Shown in pieces: positions 53,714-63,491 of a stretch of DNA of 64,000 bases (its first letter is position 1; each line of letters starts with the position of its first letter). The stretch is from contig JAGBIC010000024.1 of the NCBI GenBank assembly GCA_017935185.1, positions 1-64,000 on the forward strand, given 5' to 3'. Below the pieces are notes generated by a model that had not been told where the DNA came from, did no database searches, and saw only the letters and a program-made list of their open reading frames with translations. The translations under genes were made by a program, and so were the position numbers. This DNA is from Alistipes sp. (GTDB lineage: Bacteria; Bacteroidota; Bacteroidia; Bacteroidales; Rikenellaceae).

Positions 53714-54682
53714 TTACAATCTATCTTTCTTTACACCCTCGAATGTCATCTTCACCGGCAAAATATCCCCATTGGGAGCGAAATGCATTTCGTCGATACA
53801 AGTCACACGATTGTCGCGCTTATTTGAGCCTTTGGGACGACGATGATAGACAATATAATATTTATCGCTCTTGGGATTGTGTATCACCGAATGGTGACCT
53901 GCACCTGTGGCGATATCCTCATCGAGTTTCAGAATAACATCCTTACGCTCGAATGGGCCGAAAGGAGAGTCTGAAATGGCATAGGCCACGCGATAATTGG
54001 GGCCTGTCCAGCCGCCCTCCGACCACATAAAGTAGTACTTGCCGTTGCGAATAAACATAAATGGGCCTTCAACATAATCTTTTGGGGTGACCTCCTTATA
54101 GAGCGTGCCATCCTCAAACGGCACAATGCTCTTGAAGTCATCTGCCAGCTTCACCACATTACAATGACGCCACCCGCCATAATACATATAATATGTGCCA
54201 TCTTTATCCTTAAACACAAATTGATCGATAGGCTGCGCCCCATTCACAATTTCGCCGATAAGAGGCTTTCCCAGCAAATCCTCAAAAGGCCCATTGGGTT
54301 TGTCGGCAACAGCTACGCCAATTCCGCCAATCTCACCCTCATGAACATCATTGGCACCAAAGAAGAGATAATATTTACCATCTTTCTCGACAGCGGCAGG
54401 CGCCCACAAAGCACGGCGCAACCACTTGATTTTGCTATTGTCGATAATACGCTCGTGCTTTGTCCACTTAACCAAATCCTTTGATGAGAAGCAGTCAAAA
54501 TGCAATTGATCATCAAAGGCTGCCGAGAATGTTGGATATATCCAATAAGTTTTTCCAAACACGACACCCTCAGGATCAGCATAATCACCAGCAAAAATCG
54601 GATTACCGCTACTCTTCTGACCATAAGCCGCCATCGTCACTACAAACGATAAAAGCAGCAAAGTAAATTTCACTATACGCAT
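53714..54682 (-). CDS. exported glycoside hydrolase family 43 enzyme
   Basis: GH43 enzymes cleave arabinose or xylose links with a five-bladed beta-propeller. The 322-residue product has a Sec signal (about 1-20), the catalytic base in GDYADPEG (Asp36) and the acid in VEGPFMF (Glu at about 200), plus GAGHHSVI near the end. The ATG at 54682 gives the signal peptide; the longer frame is rejected. It is the last gene of an operon with two M3 peptidases. No SusC/D genes are near. Confidence 0.87.
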   Translation of the reverse strand: MRIVKFTLLLLSFVVTMAAYGQKSSGNPIFAGDYADPEGVVFGKTYWIYPTFSAAFDDQLHFDCFSSKDLVKWTKHERIIDNSKIKWLRRALWAPAAVEKDGKYYLFFGANDVHEGEIGGIGVAVADKPNGPFEDLLGKPLIGEIVNGAQPIDQFVFKDKDGTYYMYYGGWRHCNVVKLADDFKSIVPFEDGTLYKEVTPKDYVEGPFMFIRNGKYYFMWSEGGWTGPNYRVAYAISDSPFGPFERKDVILKLDEDIATGAGHHSVIHNPKSDKYYIVYHRRPKGSNKRDNRVTCIDEMHFAPNGDILPVKMTFEGVKKDRL

Positions 54683-54692
54683 ACTAAATAGA

Positions 54693-56816
54693 TTATTTAA
54701 GACCCATGGCCTCCACCAACGCCTTGGTTTCGGGCTTATGGCCACGGAATTCCACATAAATATCCATAGGATGACGCTGACCGCCCTGCTCCAAAAGATT
54801 ACGGAACGATGCAGCCGTCTGCTCATCAAAGATTCCGTTCTGCTTAAACAACGAGAAGGCATCGGCAGCCAACACCTCGGCCCATTTATAACCATAGTAT
54901 CCAGCAGCATAACCTCCCGAGAAGATATGAGTAAAAGCAGGAGCCATAGCCGTACCCTCAACAACCGGAGTAATCTGGACCGACTTCATAGCCTCACGCT
55001 CAAACTGCTCGACATCGCCCTCAAACGGAGTCTTAAGAGTATGCCATGCCATATCACTCAAGCCGAACGAGAGCTGACGTAAATTGGCATATGCAGCAAG
55101 ATAGTTCTTGGCAGCAACGATCTTCTCAACCAATTCGGCGGGGATAGCCTCACCCGTTTTATAGTGAACGGCCCACTGATCAAGATAGCTCTTCTCGGTA
55201 GCCCAATTCTCCATAATCTGCGAGGGAAGCTCCACGAAATCGCGGTACACATTAGTACCATTCAACGACTCATACTCGCCCTTGCCCAACATTCCATGCA
55301 AAGCATGACCGAACTCATGCAGGAAGGTGTTAAACTCATCGAAAGTAAGCAACGAAGGCTCGGTTTCGGTAGGCTTGGTAAAGTTCATCACAAGTGATAC
55401 CAATGGACGAGTCTCCACACCCTCAATCTTTTTTGCGCCCCGAAACTCGGTCATCCATGCACCATTACGCTTTGATGCGCGGGGGAAGAAATCGAGATAC
55501 AACACAGCAAGCAGCTCTTTCTTGCCGCTCTTTGCCTTGTCGTAAACCTCATAAGCTGTTACATCGGGATGGTAAACCTGAATCTTATCATTTGGAACAA
55601 ATGAAAGGCCATAAAGATTCTCGGCCGCCATAAAGACGCCTTTGATTACATTGTCAAGCTTAAGATATGGCTTCACCTGCTCATCACTGATAGCATACTT
55701 CTCCGATTTGTACTTCTCGGTATAATATGCCCAATCCCATGGCATAACTTCACCCTTCAAACCGAGCGAGTGGGCATAATCGTTAATCATGGCATAATCT
55801 TTCTTGCCATACTCCAAAGTTGCCTCACGCAACTCCGCCAAGAAGTTATTCACATTAGATGCACTCTCGGCCATACGCTCCTCCAACACATAATCGGCAT
55901 ATGTCTCATAGCCCAACAAGTTGGCAATCTTAAGACGCAGGTTTACAATCTTGGCAACAATACCCGTATTATCGAACTCACCACCCAGTGCTTTCGAGTT
56001 GTATGCGCGATATACTTTCTCTTTCAAATCGCGCTGCGATGAATAGGTCATAAATGGTATATAGCTGGGCGATTGCAGGGTTACTGTCCAACCTTTCTCA
56101 CCACGCGCCTTTGCATCGGCGGCCATCGACTCTTTAACAAATGCGGGCAGTTCGGCAACCTTCGAGGCATCGGTGATATTAAGCGCAAAGGCATTGGTTG
56201 CCGCAAGAGCATTCTGGCCATATACAAGAGTCAACTCCGAAAGCTCGGTTGTATATTGGCGATACAACTCCTTGTCGGCATCCGCAAGGGCGGCTCCCGA
56301 ACGGGCAAAACTCTTATAGCTATCCTCCAACAACTTCTCATCGACATCCGACAAGCCACGGCGAGAGCCATCGTAAACAGCTTTAACACGAGTAAAAAGC
56401 TCGGGGTTCAAAGCAATATCATTACTCAAAGCAGTGAGTTTGGGCTGCACACGCATTGCAATAGCCTCCATCTCGTCAGAGGTGTCGGCCTCACGCAAGT
56501 TATAGAATATACCCAAAATACGGTTCAGCAAAGCACCCTGACGTTCCATGGCAACGATGGTATTCTTAAAGGTGGGCTTTGCAGGATTCTCGATGATAGC
56601 CTTAATCTCGGCACGAGAAACCTCGATAGCAGTTTCGATAGCCGGCTCATAGTCGGAGAGCTCTATCTCGTCGAATGGAGGTGTGGCATAAGGAGTATTC
56701 CACTCTGCCAGCAACGGATTATTAGTGTCAATCTCAGGCAAAACGGCCACAGGCATATTTTCGCCACAGCCTGCCAACAAAGCACTGAAAGTCATAATTA
56801 AAAGTGATTTTTTCAT
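54693..56816 (-). CDS. M3 family peptidyl-dipeptidase lipoprotein (Dcp-like)
   Basis: M3 enzymes cleave dipeptides from the C-terminus of oligopeptides. The 707-residue product has a lipoprotein signal (LLAGCGEN) and the zinc site HEFGHALHG at about residue 500, with a later Glu ligand region. It is Dcp-like in length. It lies 10 bases before GH43 and 35 bases after a second M3 gene of the same family, so the two are likely tandem duplicates. Confidence 0.9.
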   Translation of the reverse strand: MKKSLLIMTFSALLAGCGENMPVAVLPEIDTNNPLLAEWNTPYATPPFDEIELSDYEPAIETAIEVSRAEIKAIIENPAKPTFKNTIVAMERQGALLNRILGIFYNLREADTSDEMEAIAMRVQPKLTALSNDIALNPELFTRVKAVYDGSRRGLSDVDEKLLEDSYKSFARSGAALADADKELYRQYTTELSELTLVYGQNALAATNAFALNITDASKVAELPAFVKESMAADAKARGEKGWTVTLQSPSYIPFMTYSSQRDLKEKVYRAYNSKALGGEFDNTGIVAKIVNLRLKIANLLGYETYADYVLEERMAESASNVNNFLAELREATLEYGKKDYAMINDYAHSLGLKGEVMPWDWAYYTEKYKSEKYAISDEQVKPYLKLDNVIKGVFMAAENLYGLSFVPNDKIQVYHPDVTAYEVYDKAKSGKKELLAVLYLDFFPRASKRNGAWMTEFRGAKKIEGVETRPLVSLVMNFTKPTETEPSLLTFDEFNTFLHEFGHALHGMLGKGEYESLNGTNVYRDFVELPSQIMENWATEKSYLDQWAVHYKTGEAIPAELVEKIVAAKNYLAAYANLRQLSFGLSDMAWHTLKTPFEGDVEQFEREAMKSVQITPVVEGTAMAPAFTHIFSGGYAAGYYGYKWAEVLAADAFSLFKQNGIFDEQTAASFRNLLEQGGQRHPMDIYVEFRGHKPETKALVEAMGLK

Positions 56817-56851
56817 GATTTTTTATTTGGTTTTTCATCTATTATTTTCAT

Positions 56852-59134
56852 TTATCGGGCAACAATCTCACTATCGGCCACCAACGAATCGCTCTGCATC
56901 GAATCGGCCTTCATACGGGCCAACTCGCGCTCCCTGCGAGAACGCTCGGCACGCTGTCGAGCCTGCTCGCGAGTGTCTACCTTAACCGCTACCGCTCTGG
57001 GCTTAGAATCAATCTCCTGTTTCTGCTCTTCGATAAGTCCACGGGCGACAAGCATCGCTTTATTATCAGGTTCAGCCCCTCTAAACGCTCGATACATATC
57101 CATGCCGGCACGACTTCCACCCCTCGACAAAACCTCGCGACGGAATCGCTCGGCTGTGGCTTTGTCAAACAGATCGCCACTCTCGACAAAGGCCTGAAAA
57201 GCATCCTTATCCAGCACTTCGGCCCAAATATAGAAATAATATCCCGCCGAATAGCCCCCATCAAAAATATGACCGAAATAGGGGTATCGGTAACGTGGCT
57301 CAATTTGAGGAATCAGGCCTCTTTTTTCATTCAACGCCACACGCTCAAACTGTGTAGGATCAATCTCCTCCGCACTACGCAACGAGTGAATATCCATATC
57401 GGAGAGTGCCGCTGCAACCAATTCGGTGGTATTGAACCCCTCATTGAATTTCGATGCTCGCTGAATATTCTCTATCATATCGTCGGGCATAACCTCTCCC
57501 GTACGATAATGAACGGCATACTGCTTCAACATCGGGGTTGAGAGAGCCCAATTCTCCATTATCTGCGACGGCAACTCCACAAAATCGCCCTCAACATTGG
57601 CAAGTCCACGATATTTTACCTCAGCAAAAAGAGAATGCAGTGCATGGCCGAATTCATGGAAAAGGGTCTCTGTTTCATCAATCGAAAGCAAAGCCGGCTG
57701 ATTGTCGGCAGGAGGAGTGAAATTACATACTATACTAACAACGGGTGCTACACGCTTACCATCCTTATAGCTCTGGTCGACATAAGTTCCACACCATGCT
57801 CCGCCACCCTTGCTTGCACGCGGATACAAATCGAAATATAGTACGCCCAACGCTGTATCATCCGAATCTATCACCTCGTAGGCCTCACATTCAGAGTGAT
57901 ATACCGGCACCTGTATCGGGCGGAAGGTTATGCCGTAAAGGCGATTTGCCAAAAAGAAGATTCCTCCCTTGACATTATCGATTGAAAGGTATTGACGTAC
58001 CATATCCTCCTCAACGCTATAATCACTCTGGCGCACCTTCTCGGCATAATACCACCAATCCCACGACTCAAACTTTGCATCCGAATTTTCGCGACGGAAC
58101 AAAGTATCCATGCGATTAAGCTCGGTCTTGGCCTGCGCAAGAGCATAGCCCCATATCTGTTCCAGCAGCCCATATACAGCCTCGGGCGTTGAAGCCATCT
58201 GGTCCGATATAACATAATGCGCATAACTATCATAACCGAGCAAGGCGGCTTTACGGTAACGCAATGAAGCTATCTGGGCAATAATCTTATTGTTGTCATA
58301 CTCGCTTCCCGCCGCACATCTGGCCAAATATGCCTTATAAATCTCCTCGCGCAACTCACGATTATTGGCATATGTGAGTATCGACAGCACACTATTTTTT
58401 TGCAGTGTAAACACATAATCATTACCACCCATCTCTTTGGACTTTTGAGCCGCTTCGGCACGCAAGATTGTAGGGACTCCCTTCAATTCGGGTGCAGTGA
58501 CAGACTTGGTATAGGCATTTGTGGCGGCCAACATATTATCGCCGAATTGCACCTCCAGCAACGAAAGTTGCTCGTTAATCTTTTTCAGTTCCTCTTTGTC
58601 TTTTGGTGAAAGCAAAGCTCCCGAACGCACAAAATCATCATAAATCAGTTCGGTAAGGCGTAACTGCTCGGCATCAAGACCCAAAGAATGACGACGCTCA
58701 TAGACCGACTTAATCTTCTCAAAGAGCTTGTCATTCATCATTATAGCATCGTCATGAGCTGCAAGACGAGGCATCAACTCTGCCGCAAGAGCCTGCTTCT
58801 GCTCATCGGTATCGGCCGACTCGAGCATACCAAATACATTGCTCACACGATAGAGCATCTGACCCGCATTATCATAAGCCAGAATCACATTATCGAATGT
58901 TGGCTCATCCTTTGATGCAACTATCACCTCAATCTCCTCATTATGCAACGACATGCCATACTCAAAGGCCGGCTTGAAATGATTGTTGGTAATTCTATCA
59001 AATGGGGGGACACCATAAGGCGTAGACCACTCCGACTCGAAAAAAGGGTTATCATTCTGCTTCGCGCCACTTCCACATGAGACCATTGTCATCAACAGAT
59101 ATATATATAATAATATATTCGGAAAGCTTTTCAT
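56852..59134 (-). CDS. second M3 family metallopeptidase lipoprotein
   Basis: The 760-residue product has a lipoprotein signal (hydrophobic core ending MVSCGSG) and the zinc site HEFGHALHSLF at about residue 493. Its body matches the downstream M3 gene throughout, so it is a paralogue. A C-terminal extension of about 55 residues rich in Arg, Glu and Lys is absent from the neighbour. It is the first gene of the M3-M3-GH43 operon, driven by the palindromic promoter at 59,152-59,167. Confidence 0.9.
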   Translation of the reverse strand: MKSFPNILLYIYLLMTMVSCGSGAKQNDNPFFESEWSTPYGVPPFDRITNNHFKPAFEYGMSLHNEEIEVIVASKDEPTFDNVILAYDNAGQMLYRVSNVFGMLESADTDEQKQALAAELMPRLAAHDDAIMMNDKLFEKIKSVYERRHSLGLDAEQLRLTELIYDDFVRSGALLSPKDKEELKKINEQLSLLEVQFGDNMLAATNAYTKSVTAPELKGVPTILRAEAAQKSKEMGGNDYVFTLQKNSVLSILTYANNRELREEIYKAYLARCAAGSEYDNNKIIAQIASLRYRKAALLGYDSYAHYVISDQMASTPEAVYGLLEQIWGYALAQAKTELNRMDTLFRRENSDAKFESWDWWYYAEKVRQSDYSVEEDMVRQYLSIDNVKGGIFFLANRLYGITFRPIQVPVYHSECEAYEVIDSDDTALGVLYFDLYPRASKGGGAWCGTYVDQSYKDGKRVAPVVSIVCNFTPPADNQPALLSIDETETLFHEFGHALHSLFAEVKYRGLANVEGDFVELPSQIMENWALSTPMLKQYAVHYRTGEVMPDDMIENIQRASKFNEGFNTTELVAAALSDMDIHSLRSAEEIDPTQFERVALNEKRGLIPQIEPRYRYPYFGHIFDGGYSAGYYFYIWAEVLDKDAFQAFVESGDLFDKATAERFRREVLSRGGSRAGMDMYRAFRGAEPDNKAMLVARGLIEEQKQEIDSKPRAVAVKVDTREQARQRAERSRRERELARMKADSMQSDSLVADSEIVAR

Positions 59135-59151
59135 ACCTGCAATTTATGTTA

Positions 59152-59167
59152 TATCTTTGCAAAGATA
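59152..59167. promoter_or_regulatory. divergent promoter pair as a perfect palindrome
   Basis: TATCTTTG at 59152-59159 is a -7 element for rsmE, and the adjoining CAAAGATA at 59160-59167 is a -7 element for the M3 operon on the other strand. Together they form a 16-base perfect palindrome. A TTG at 59190-59188 on the minus strand is 20 bases from its -7 element. Each transcript would have a leader of about 19 bases. Confidence 0.55.
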
Positions 59168-59184
59168 ATATTAAACCAAATTCT

Positions 59185-59895
59185 ATGCAACTATTTTATG
59201 CGCCCGACATCACTCCTCCGCTATATACTTTAAACGAAGAAGAGTCGAAACATTGTATAAGAGTATTGCGATTATCTATCGGTGACATACTGCATCTGAC
59301 AGATGGCCGCGGTAATATGTATGAGTGTCGCATTGTTGAAGCACACCAACACCACTGCACCGTAGAGGTGGTAAAAACCATTGAGGAGTATGAGAAATTA
59401 CCATACGAGCTAACCATGGCTGTTGCCCCCACAAAGAATATCGACCGCTATGAATGGTTTCTCGAAAAGGCCACCGAGGTGGGTGTAAGCTGTATCATTC
59501 CCATTGAGTGCGACCACAGCGAACGTCGTATCATAAAACATGAACGCGAAGAGCGTGTGATTACTTCAGCCGTAAAACAATCACTCAAGGCCTACCATCC
59601 GACACTTGAAAATATGACCCCCGTCAAAGAGCTTATTGCCCGCCCGTTCGACGGCCGAAAATTCATTGCACACTGCGATAGCAACTGCGGCGAAAGACTC
59701 TTTTTGCCGTCAATTATTAAAAAAACTGAAAAATTGTTGATTTTAATCGGCCCCGAGGGTGATTTTTCGCCGGAAGAGATTAAATTTGCACTCGAAAACG
59801 GATTCGAGCCAATATCCCTGGGCACCCAACGTTTGCGCACCGAAACCGCAGCAGTTGCCGCCACGGTAATGGTTGCCACAATAAACGGCTTGTAA
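59185..59895 (+). CDS. rsmE: 16S rRNA (uracil-1498-N3)-methyltransferase
   Basis: RsmE methylates U1498 of 16S rRNA. The 236-residue product has an N-terminal PUA-like domain and a SPOUT knot with LILIGPEGDFSPEEI and the knot segment SLGTQRLRTETAAVAA. The ATG at 59185 gives the start MQLFYAPDI; the longer frame would lie upstream of its promoter. It is probably single-gene, with the hyf genes starting 50 bases downstream. Confidence 0.92.
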   Translation: MQLFYAPDITPPLYTLNEEESKHCIRVLRLSIGDILHLTDGRGNMYECRIVEAHQHHCTVEVVKTIEEYEKLPYELTMAVAPTKNIDRYEWFLEKATEVGVSCIIPIECDHSERRIIKHEREERVITSAVKQSLKAYHPTLENMTPVKELIARPFDGRKFIAHCDSNCGERLFLPSIIKKTEKLLILIGPEGDFSPEEIKFALENGFEPISLGTQRLRTETAAVAATVMVATINGL

Positions 59896-59945
59896 TCCCG
59901 CGCCACGCATTGGCTCAAGGTTAATGACAAAACACTTATTGTAAA

Positions 59946-61934
59946 ATGTTTTACCTCTATTTACTAATCGCATTAAGCCTGCTGATAGCACTGCTATTCT
60001 TAACGCCCATCAAACATAAGGTTTGGGTTGCCCTTGCTGCTGTGGCCACCACAGCATTCGGATTGGCAATTCCGGCCATTGGAGTTCTGGCAGGCTCGCG
60101 GCAAGTGACATTATTGCATCTGCCGAGGACTATTTTCGGTGCCGAGACAATTACAATCGACCCGCTGTCGGCTCTGTTTCTGATAATAATCGGCATTGCA
60201 GGTATCGCCACAATAATCTATTCTCGCGGATACCTGGCTCAATACCTGACGAAAAAATCATCAACACATATATCGCTCCACTACTCATCGCTCGCGATAC
60301 TAATAATCTCGATGATGATGGTAGTCATATCAAGTGGTGGTTTCTCGTTTCTCTTTGCATGGGAGCTAATGACTATCGCCTCGTTTATTTTGATTCTATT
60401 TGATGCACAACGCCCCGAGGTGCAGCGCGCAGCCCTAGCCTATCTTATAATGATGCACATAGGCTTCATTTTTCTGGTCGCAGGCTTTGTCGGAATCTTC
60501 TCGGCGACAGGCATGGGTACATTTGATGCGCTCGCAATATGCTTCTCGGGAGAGAAGACTATTCCCCTGTTTATTGTATTCCTGATTGGCTTCGGCATGA
60601 AGGCCGGACTCTTCCCCATGCACGTGTGGCTTCCTGAAGCACACCCCGCAGCCCCATCGCATGTATCGGCCATAATGTCGGGAGTAATGATTAAGACCGG
60701 CGTATATGGCGTTATGCGAGTTTTGTGGTATATCGCCGACAACGCCCAATTACACACCGCAGGAGTTATACTGCTCACAGTAGGTATTATTACAGGCCTT
60801 TGGGGTGTCATCCTTGCCACATTGCAGAATGACGCCAAACGCCTTTTGGCCTATTCAAGCATCGAGAACATCGGAGTAATATTCATAGCACTCGGAATGG
60901 CAACATTGGGCTATGCATCAGGGCATCATGTGATGGCCACACTCGCATTATGCGGAGCATTGATGCACACACTCAACCACTCCCTGTTCAAATCGTTACT
61001 ATTCTTCGGAGCAGGTAATATCTATTCTCAGATGCACACCACACTCCTTGACCGTTTTGGTGGAGTTGCAAAGCACATGCCCGTAACGGCGATACTCTTC
61101 TTCGTCGCCACGGCAGCAATCTGCGCCCTACCTCCCTTCAACGGATTTGTCGGCGAATATCTGATATATCTGGGAATGTTGGACGGAGTGCGCAGCGATG
61201 TGGGCACACTATATTGCGCCGCAGGAATATTTTCGCTGGCTTTAATTGGAGGATTGGTTGTAATGGCCTTCACAAAACTATATAGCACTATTTTCCTCGG
61301 CTCTCCACGCCACCATCACGTGGCCGAATCAGAAGAGGTTGACAGTTGCCGTATCGGCGCTATGGCTATTCCTGCCGCAGGAATTATCCTCATCGGTCTG
61401 TTCCCTCAATTTGCAATAAACATTATCAAAAGCGTAGCGTCGCAATTCTATCCGGCCGCCGAGAAAACAATTGACGCATACATCATTCCGAATCTGGAAC
61501 GCATATCGCTCACAGCATGGTTGCTGATTATCGTCATCGGGCTCATTTATCTGCTCAAGAGTCGCGCACAACAAAGTCGCACCATTGAGCAAGGCCCAAC
61601 ATGGGGTTGCGGCTTCACCTCGCCCAACATCCGTATGCAGTATACGGGAGAGTCTTTCTCTGAAGGGTTGGAGTCTATCGCCACAACACTCACACAAAAC
61701 ACAATCGAAGGTCGCACCGTTGGAAAGAGCGAAATCTTCCCCAGCTCACACAACTACAACATCCGCCACAAAGACAAAATCGACAGACTCTTTGCCGCAT
61801 GGTGGGTGGAGCTATTGCGTATCATCAACAAACGCATGATGAGCCTGCGTACAGGAAAGATTAACAACTACATACTTTTCGCCCTGTTGTTCCTTGTGGC
61901 GATATTCATTTTGTCGATACTTAACATCATCTAA
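59946..61934 (+). CDS. hyfB: hydrogenase-4-type proton-pumping subunit HyfB-like
   Basis: The 662-residue product has about 14-16 membrane helices and the NuoL/M/N family core (FAWELMTIASFILILFDA, KAGLFPMHVWLPEAHPAAPSHVSA and LKSLLFFGAGNI, each shown in part), including the Lys and Glu that carry protons. Length matches HyfB/HycC of group 4 hydrogenases rather than NuoL. The gene order hyfB-hyfC-hyfE-hyfF that follows supports this. The catalytic NiFe subunit is not in the window, so Nuo-like or Mrp-like complexes remain possible. Confidence 0.8.
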   Translation: MFYLYLLIALSLLIALLFLTPIKHKVWVALAAVATTAFGLAIPAIGVLAGSRQVTLLHLPRTIFGAETITIDPLSALFLIIIGIAGIATIIYSRGYLAQYLTKKSSTHISLHYSSLAILIISMMMVVISSGGFSFLFAWELMTIASFILILFDAQRPEVQRAALAYLIMMHIGFIFLVAGFVGIFSATGMGTFDALAICFSGEKTIPLFIVFLIGFGMKAGLFPMHVWLPEAHPAAPSHVSAIMSGVMIKTGVYGVMRVLWYIADNAQLHTAGVILLTVGIITGLWGVILATLQNDAKRLLAYSSIENIGVIFIALGMATLGYASGHHVMATLALCGALMHTLNHSLFKSLLFFGAGNIYSQMHTTLLDRFGGVAKHMPVTAILFFVATAAICALPPFNGFVGEYLIYLGMLDGVRSDVGTLYCAAGIFSLALIGGLVVMAFTKLYSTIFLGSPRHHHVAESEEVDSCRIGAMAIPAAGIILIGLFPQFAINIIKSVASQFYPAAEKTIDAYIIPNLERISLTAWLLIIVIGLIYLLKSRAQQSRTIEQGPTWGCGFTSPNIRMQYTGESFSEGLESIATTLTQNTIEGRTVGKSEIFPSSHNYNIRHKDKIDRLFAAWWVELLRIINKRMMSLRTGKINNYILFALLFLVAIFILSILNII

Positions 61935-61938
61935 AGGT

Positions 61939-62853
61939 ATGGGAATAGCGCTTAATACTCTACTTATATTGTTGACCGCACTCGCAATCCCGGGTGTGAT
62001 AAATCGTACACGCGCGCTCCTCGCCGGCCGCAAGGGCATCCCCTTTGTGCAGCATTTACGCAACGTGAATCTGCTTCTGCACAAAGGTAGCGTATACTCT
62101 ACCACGACAACTGCCCTCTTTCGCATTGCGCCCGCAATTTATATCGGTGCAGCCATTGTCGCAACACTTTTTATCCCCGTAGCCGATCTGAATCCCCTTA
62201 TTTCATTCGAGGGCGACATGGTTTGCTTTGCTTACACATTGGCTCTTGCTCGCACAATACTCATATTGGCGGCTATGGATACAGGCAGCTCATTCGAGGG
62301 TATGGGTGCTGCGCGTGAAGCCCTATACGGCGCACTTATCGAGCCTGCGCTCATGATAGCTTTCGCAACACTTGCCATGTTCTGCGGCTACACATCATTT
62401 GCCGACATCTTTGCACAAGAGCAATCATTCAACCTGAATCTCACAATCGTAATGTTCTTGGTAGCATATCTTTTCATCAGGATAACCTTTGTCGAGTCGG
62501 GTCGTGTGCCGGTAGACGACCCTCGCACACATTTGGAGCTAACCATGATTCACGAAGTGATGTGTCTGGATTATAGCGGTATCGACATGGCACTTATCCA
62601 TATTGCTGGATGGCTCAAGAGCGCATGTTTTGCAATGATTGCAGCCAATGCCGTTGCCGCAACATTCTGTTTCCACTGGTGGTTTGCAACTCCGTTTGCC
62701 ATTTTGCTTACAGGAATAACAATAGGAGTCGTGGAGTCTACTCAGGCCCGCAACAAATTGGTGCGCAACACCACATTCATAGTAACCATTTCAGCGCTGG
62801 CCGCCCTGATTTTCTTCTTGGGTTACCTGCTGCAACTTGATATAAATATTTAG
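61939..62853 (+). CDS. hyfC: hydrogenase membrane subunit HyfC-like (NuoH family)
   Basis: The 304-residue product has about eight membrane helices and the NuoH/HycD signature ESGRVPVDDPRTHLELTMIHE. NuoH-type subunits anchor the hydrophilic arm to the membrane. The ATG at 61939 starts four bases after the hyfB stop. Length fits HyfC/HycD. Confidence 0.82.
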   Translation: MGIALNTLLILLTALAIPGVINRTRALLAGRKGIPFVQHLRNVNLLLHKGSVYSTTTTALFRIAPAIYIGAAIVATLFIPVADLNPLISFEGDMVCFAYTLALARTILILAAMDTGSSFEGMGAAREALYGALIEPALMIAFATLAMFCGYTSFADIFAQEQSFNLNLTIVMFLVAYLFIRITFVESGRVPVDDPRTHLELTMIHEVMCLDYSGIDMALIHIAGWLKSACFAMIAANAVAATFCFHWWFATPFAILLTGITIGVVESTQARNKLVRNTTFIVTISALAALIFFLGYLLQLDINI

Positions 62854-62857
62854 TATT

Positions 62858-63487
62858 ATGCTGTTGGCTCTTATAATATTATACGTCATCACGCTCATCA
62901 ATCTGGCACTTGTCGAGCGATTCCGCAAATATGCCTCGATAATCACCATACAGGGATGGTTACTGCTTGGCATTGCACTTTTGCGCCTGCACTCGCTCGA
63001 TTGGCTCGAGCTATCGTTCATCGTACTCGAAACACTCATTTTCAAAGCTATAATCGTGCCCCACATCCTAATGAGTGTTATCAAGAAGACAAAGATAAAT
63101 CGTGTGAAAACCTCAGGGACATCACAATTCAATGCTCTTATACTCTCATTTGTAGCACTAATCGTGAGTGCCATAACCACCTATCTGGTTGCCGATTCAT
63201 CAATACACATGCTCTTCTTCGGGGTGGCTATGTATGCTCTTTTGAGTGGATTGATTCTCATCGTTCTTCGCTCTCGCATATTTACCCACATGGTAGGCTT
63301 CCTGATTATCGAAAATGGTGTATTCCTCTTTTCGATGGCTATCGGAGTTGAGATGCCGATGCTTATCAATGCCGCCATTATGCTCGATATCTTGATGTCG
63401 GTATTGATGTTAAGTTTGTTTATGACAAAGGTCGATGACAAGATTCACACTGACGACAGCGATTCACTAACCCACGTTAAGGACTAA
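62858..63487 (+). CDS. hyfE: hydrogenase-4 component E-like protein
   Basis: The 209-residue product has about six membrane helices and the NuoK-like pattern LIIENGVFLFSMAIG-type segment near residue 145. It lies between hyfC and hyfF, the position of HyfE. The start follows hyfC by four bases. An acidic tail (VDDKIHTDDSDS) ends the protein. Confidence 0.78.
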   Translation: MLLALIILYVITLINLALVERFRKYASIITIQGWLLLGIALLRLHSLDWLELSFIVLETLIFKAIIVPHILMSVIKKTKINRVKTSGTSQFNALILSFVALIVSAITTYLVADSSIHMLFFGVAMYALLSGLILIVLRSRIFTHMVGFLIIENGVFLFSMAIGVEMPMLINAAIMLDILMSVLMLSLFMTKVDDKIHTDDSDSLTHVKD

Positions 63488-63491
63488 AACC

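Noticed and set aside
54683..54964. Upstream extension of the GH43 gene
   Set aside because: It overlaps the M3 peptidase gene, and the ATG at 54682 begins a proper signal peptide.
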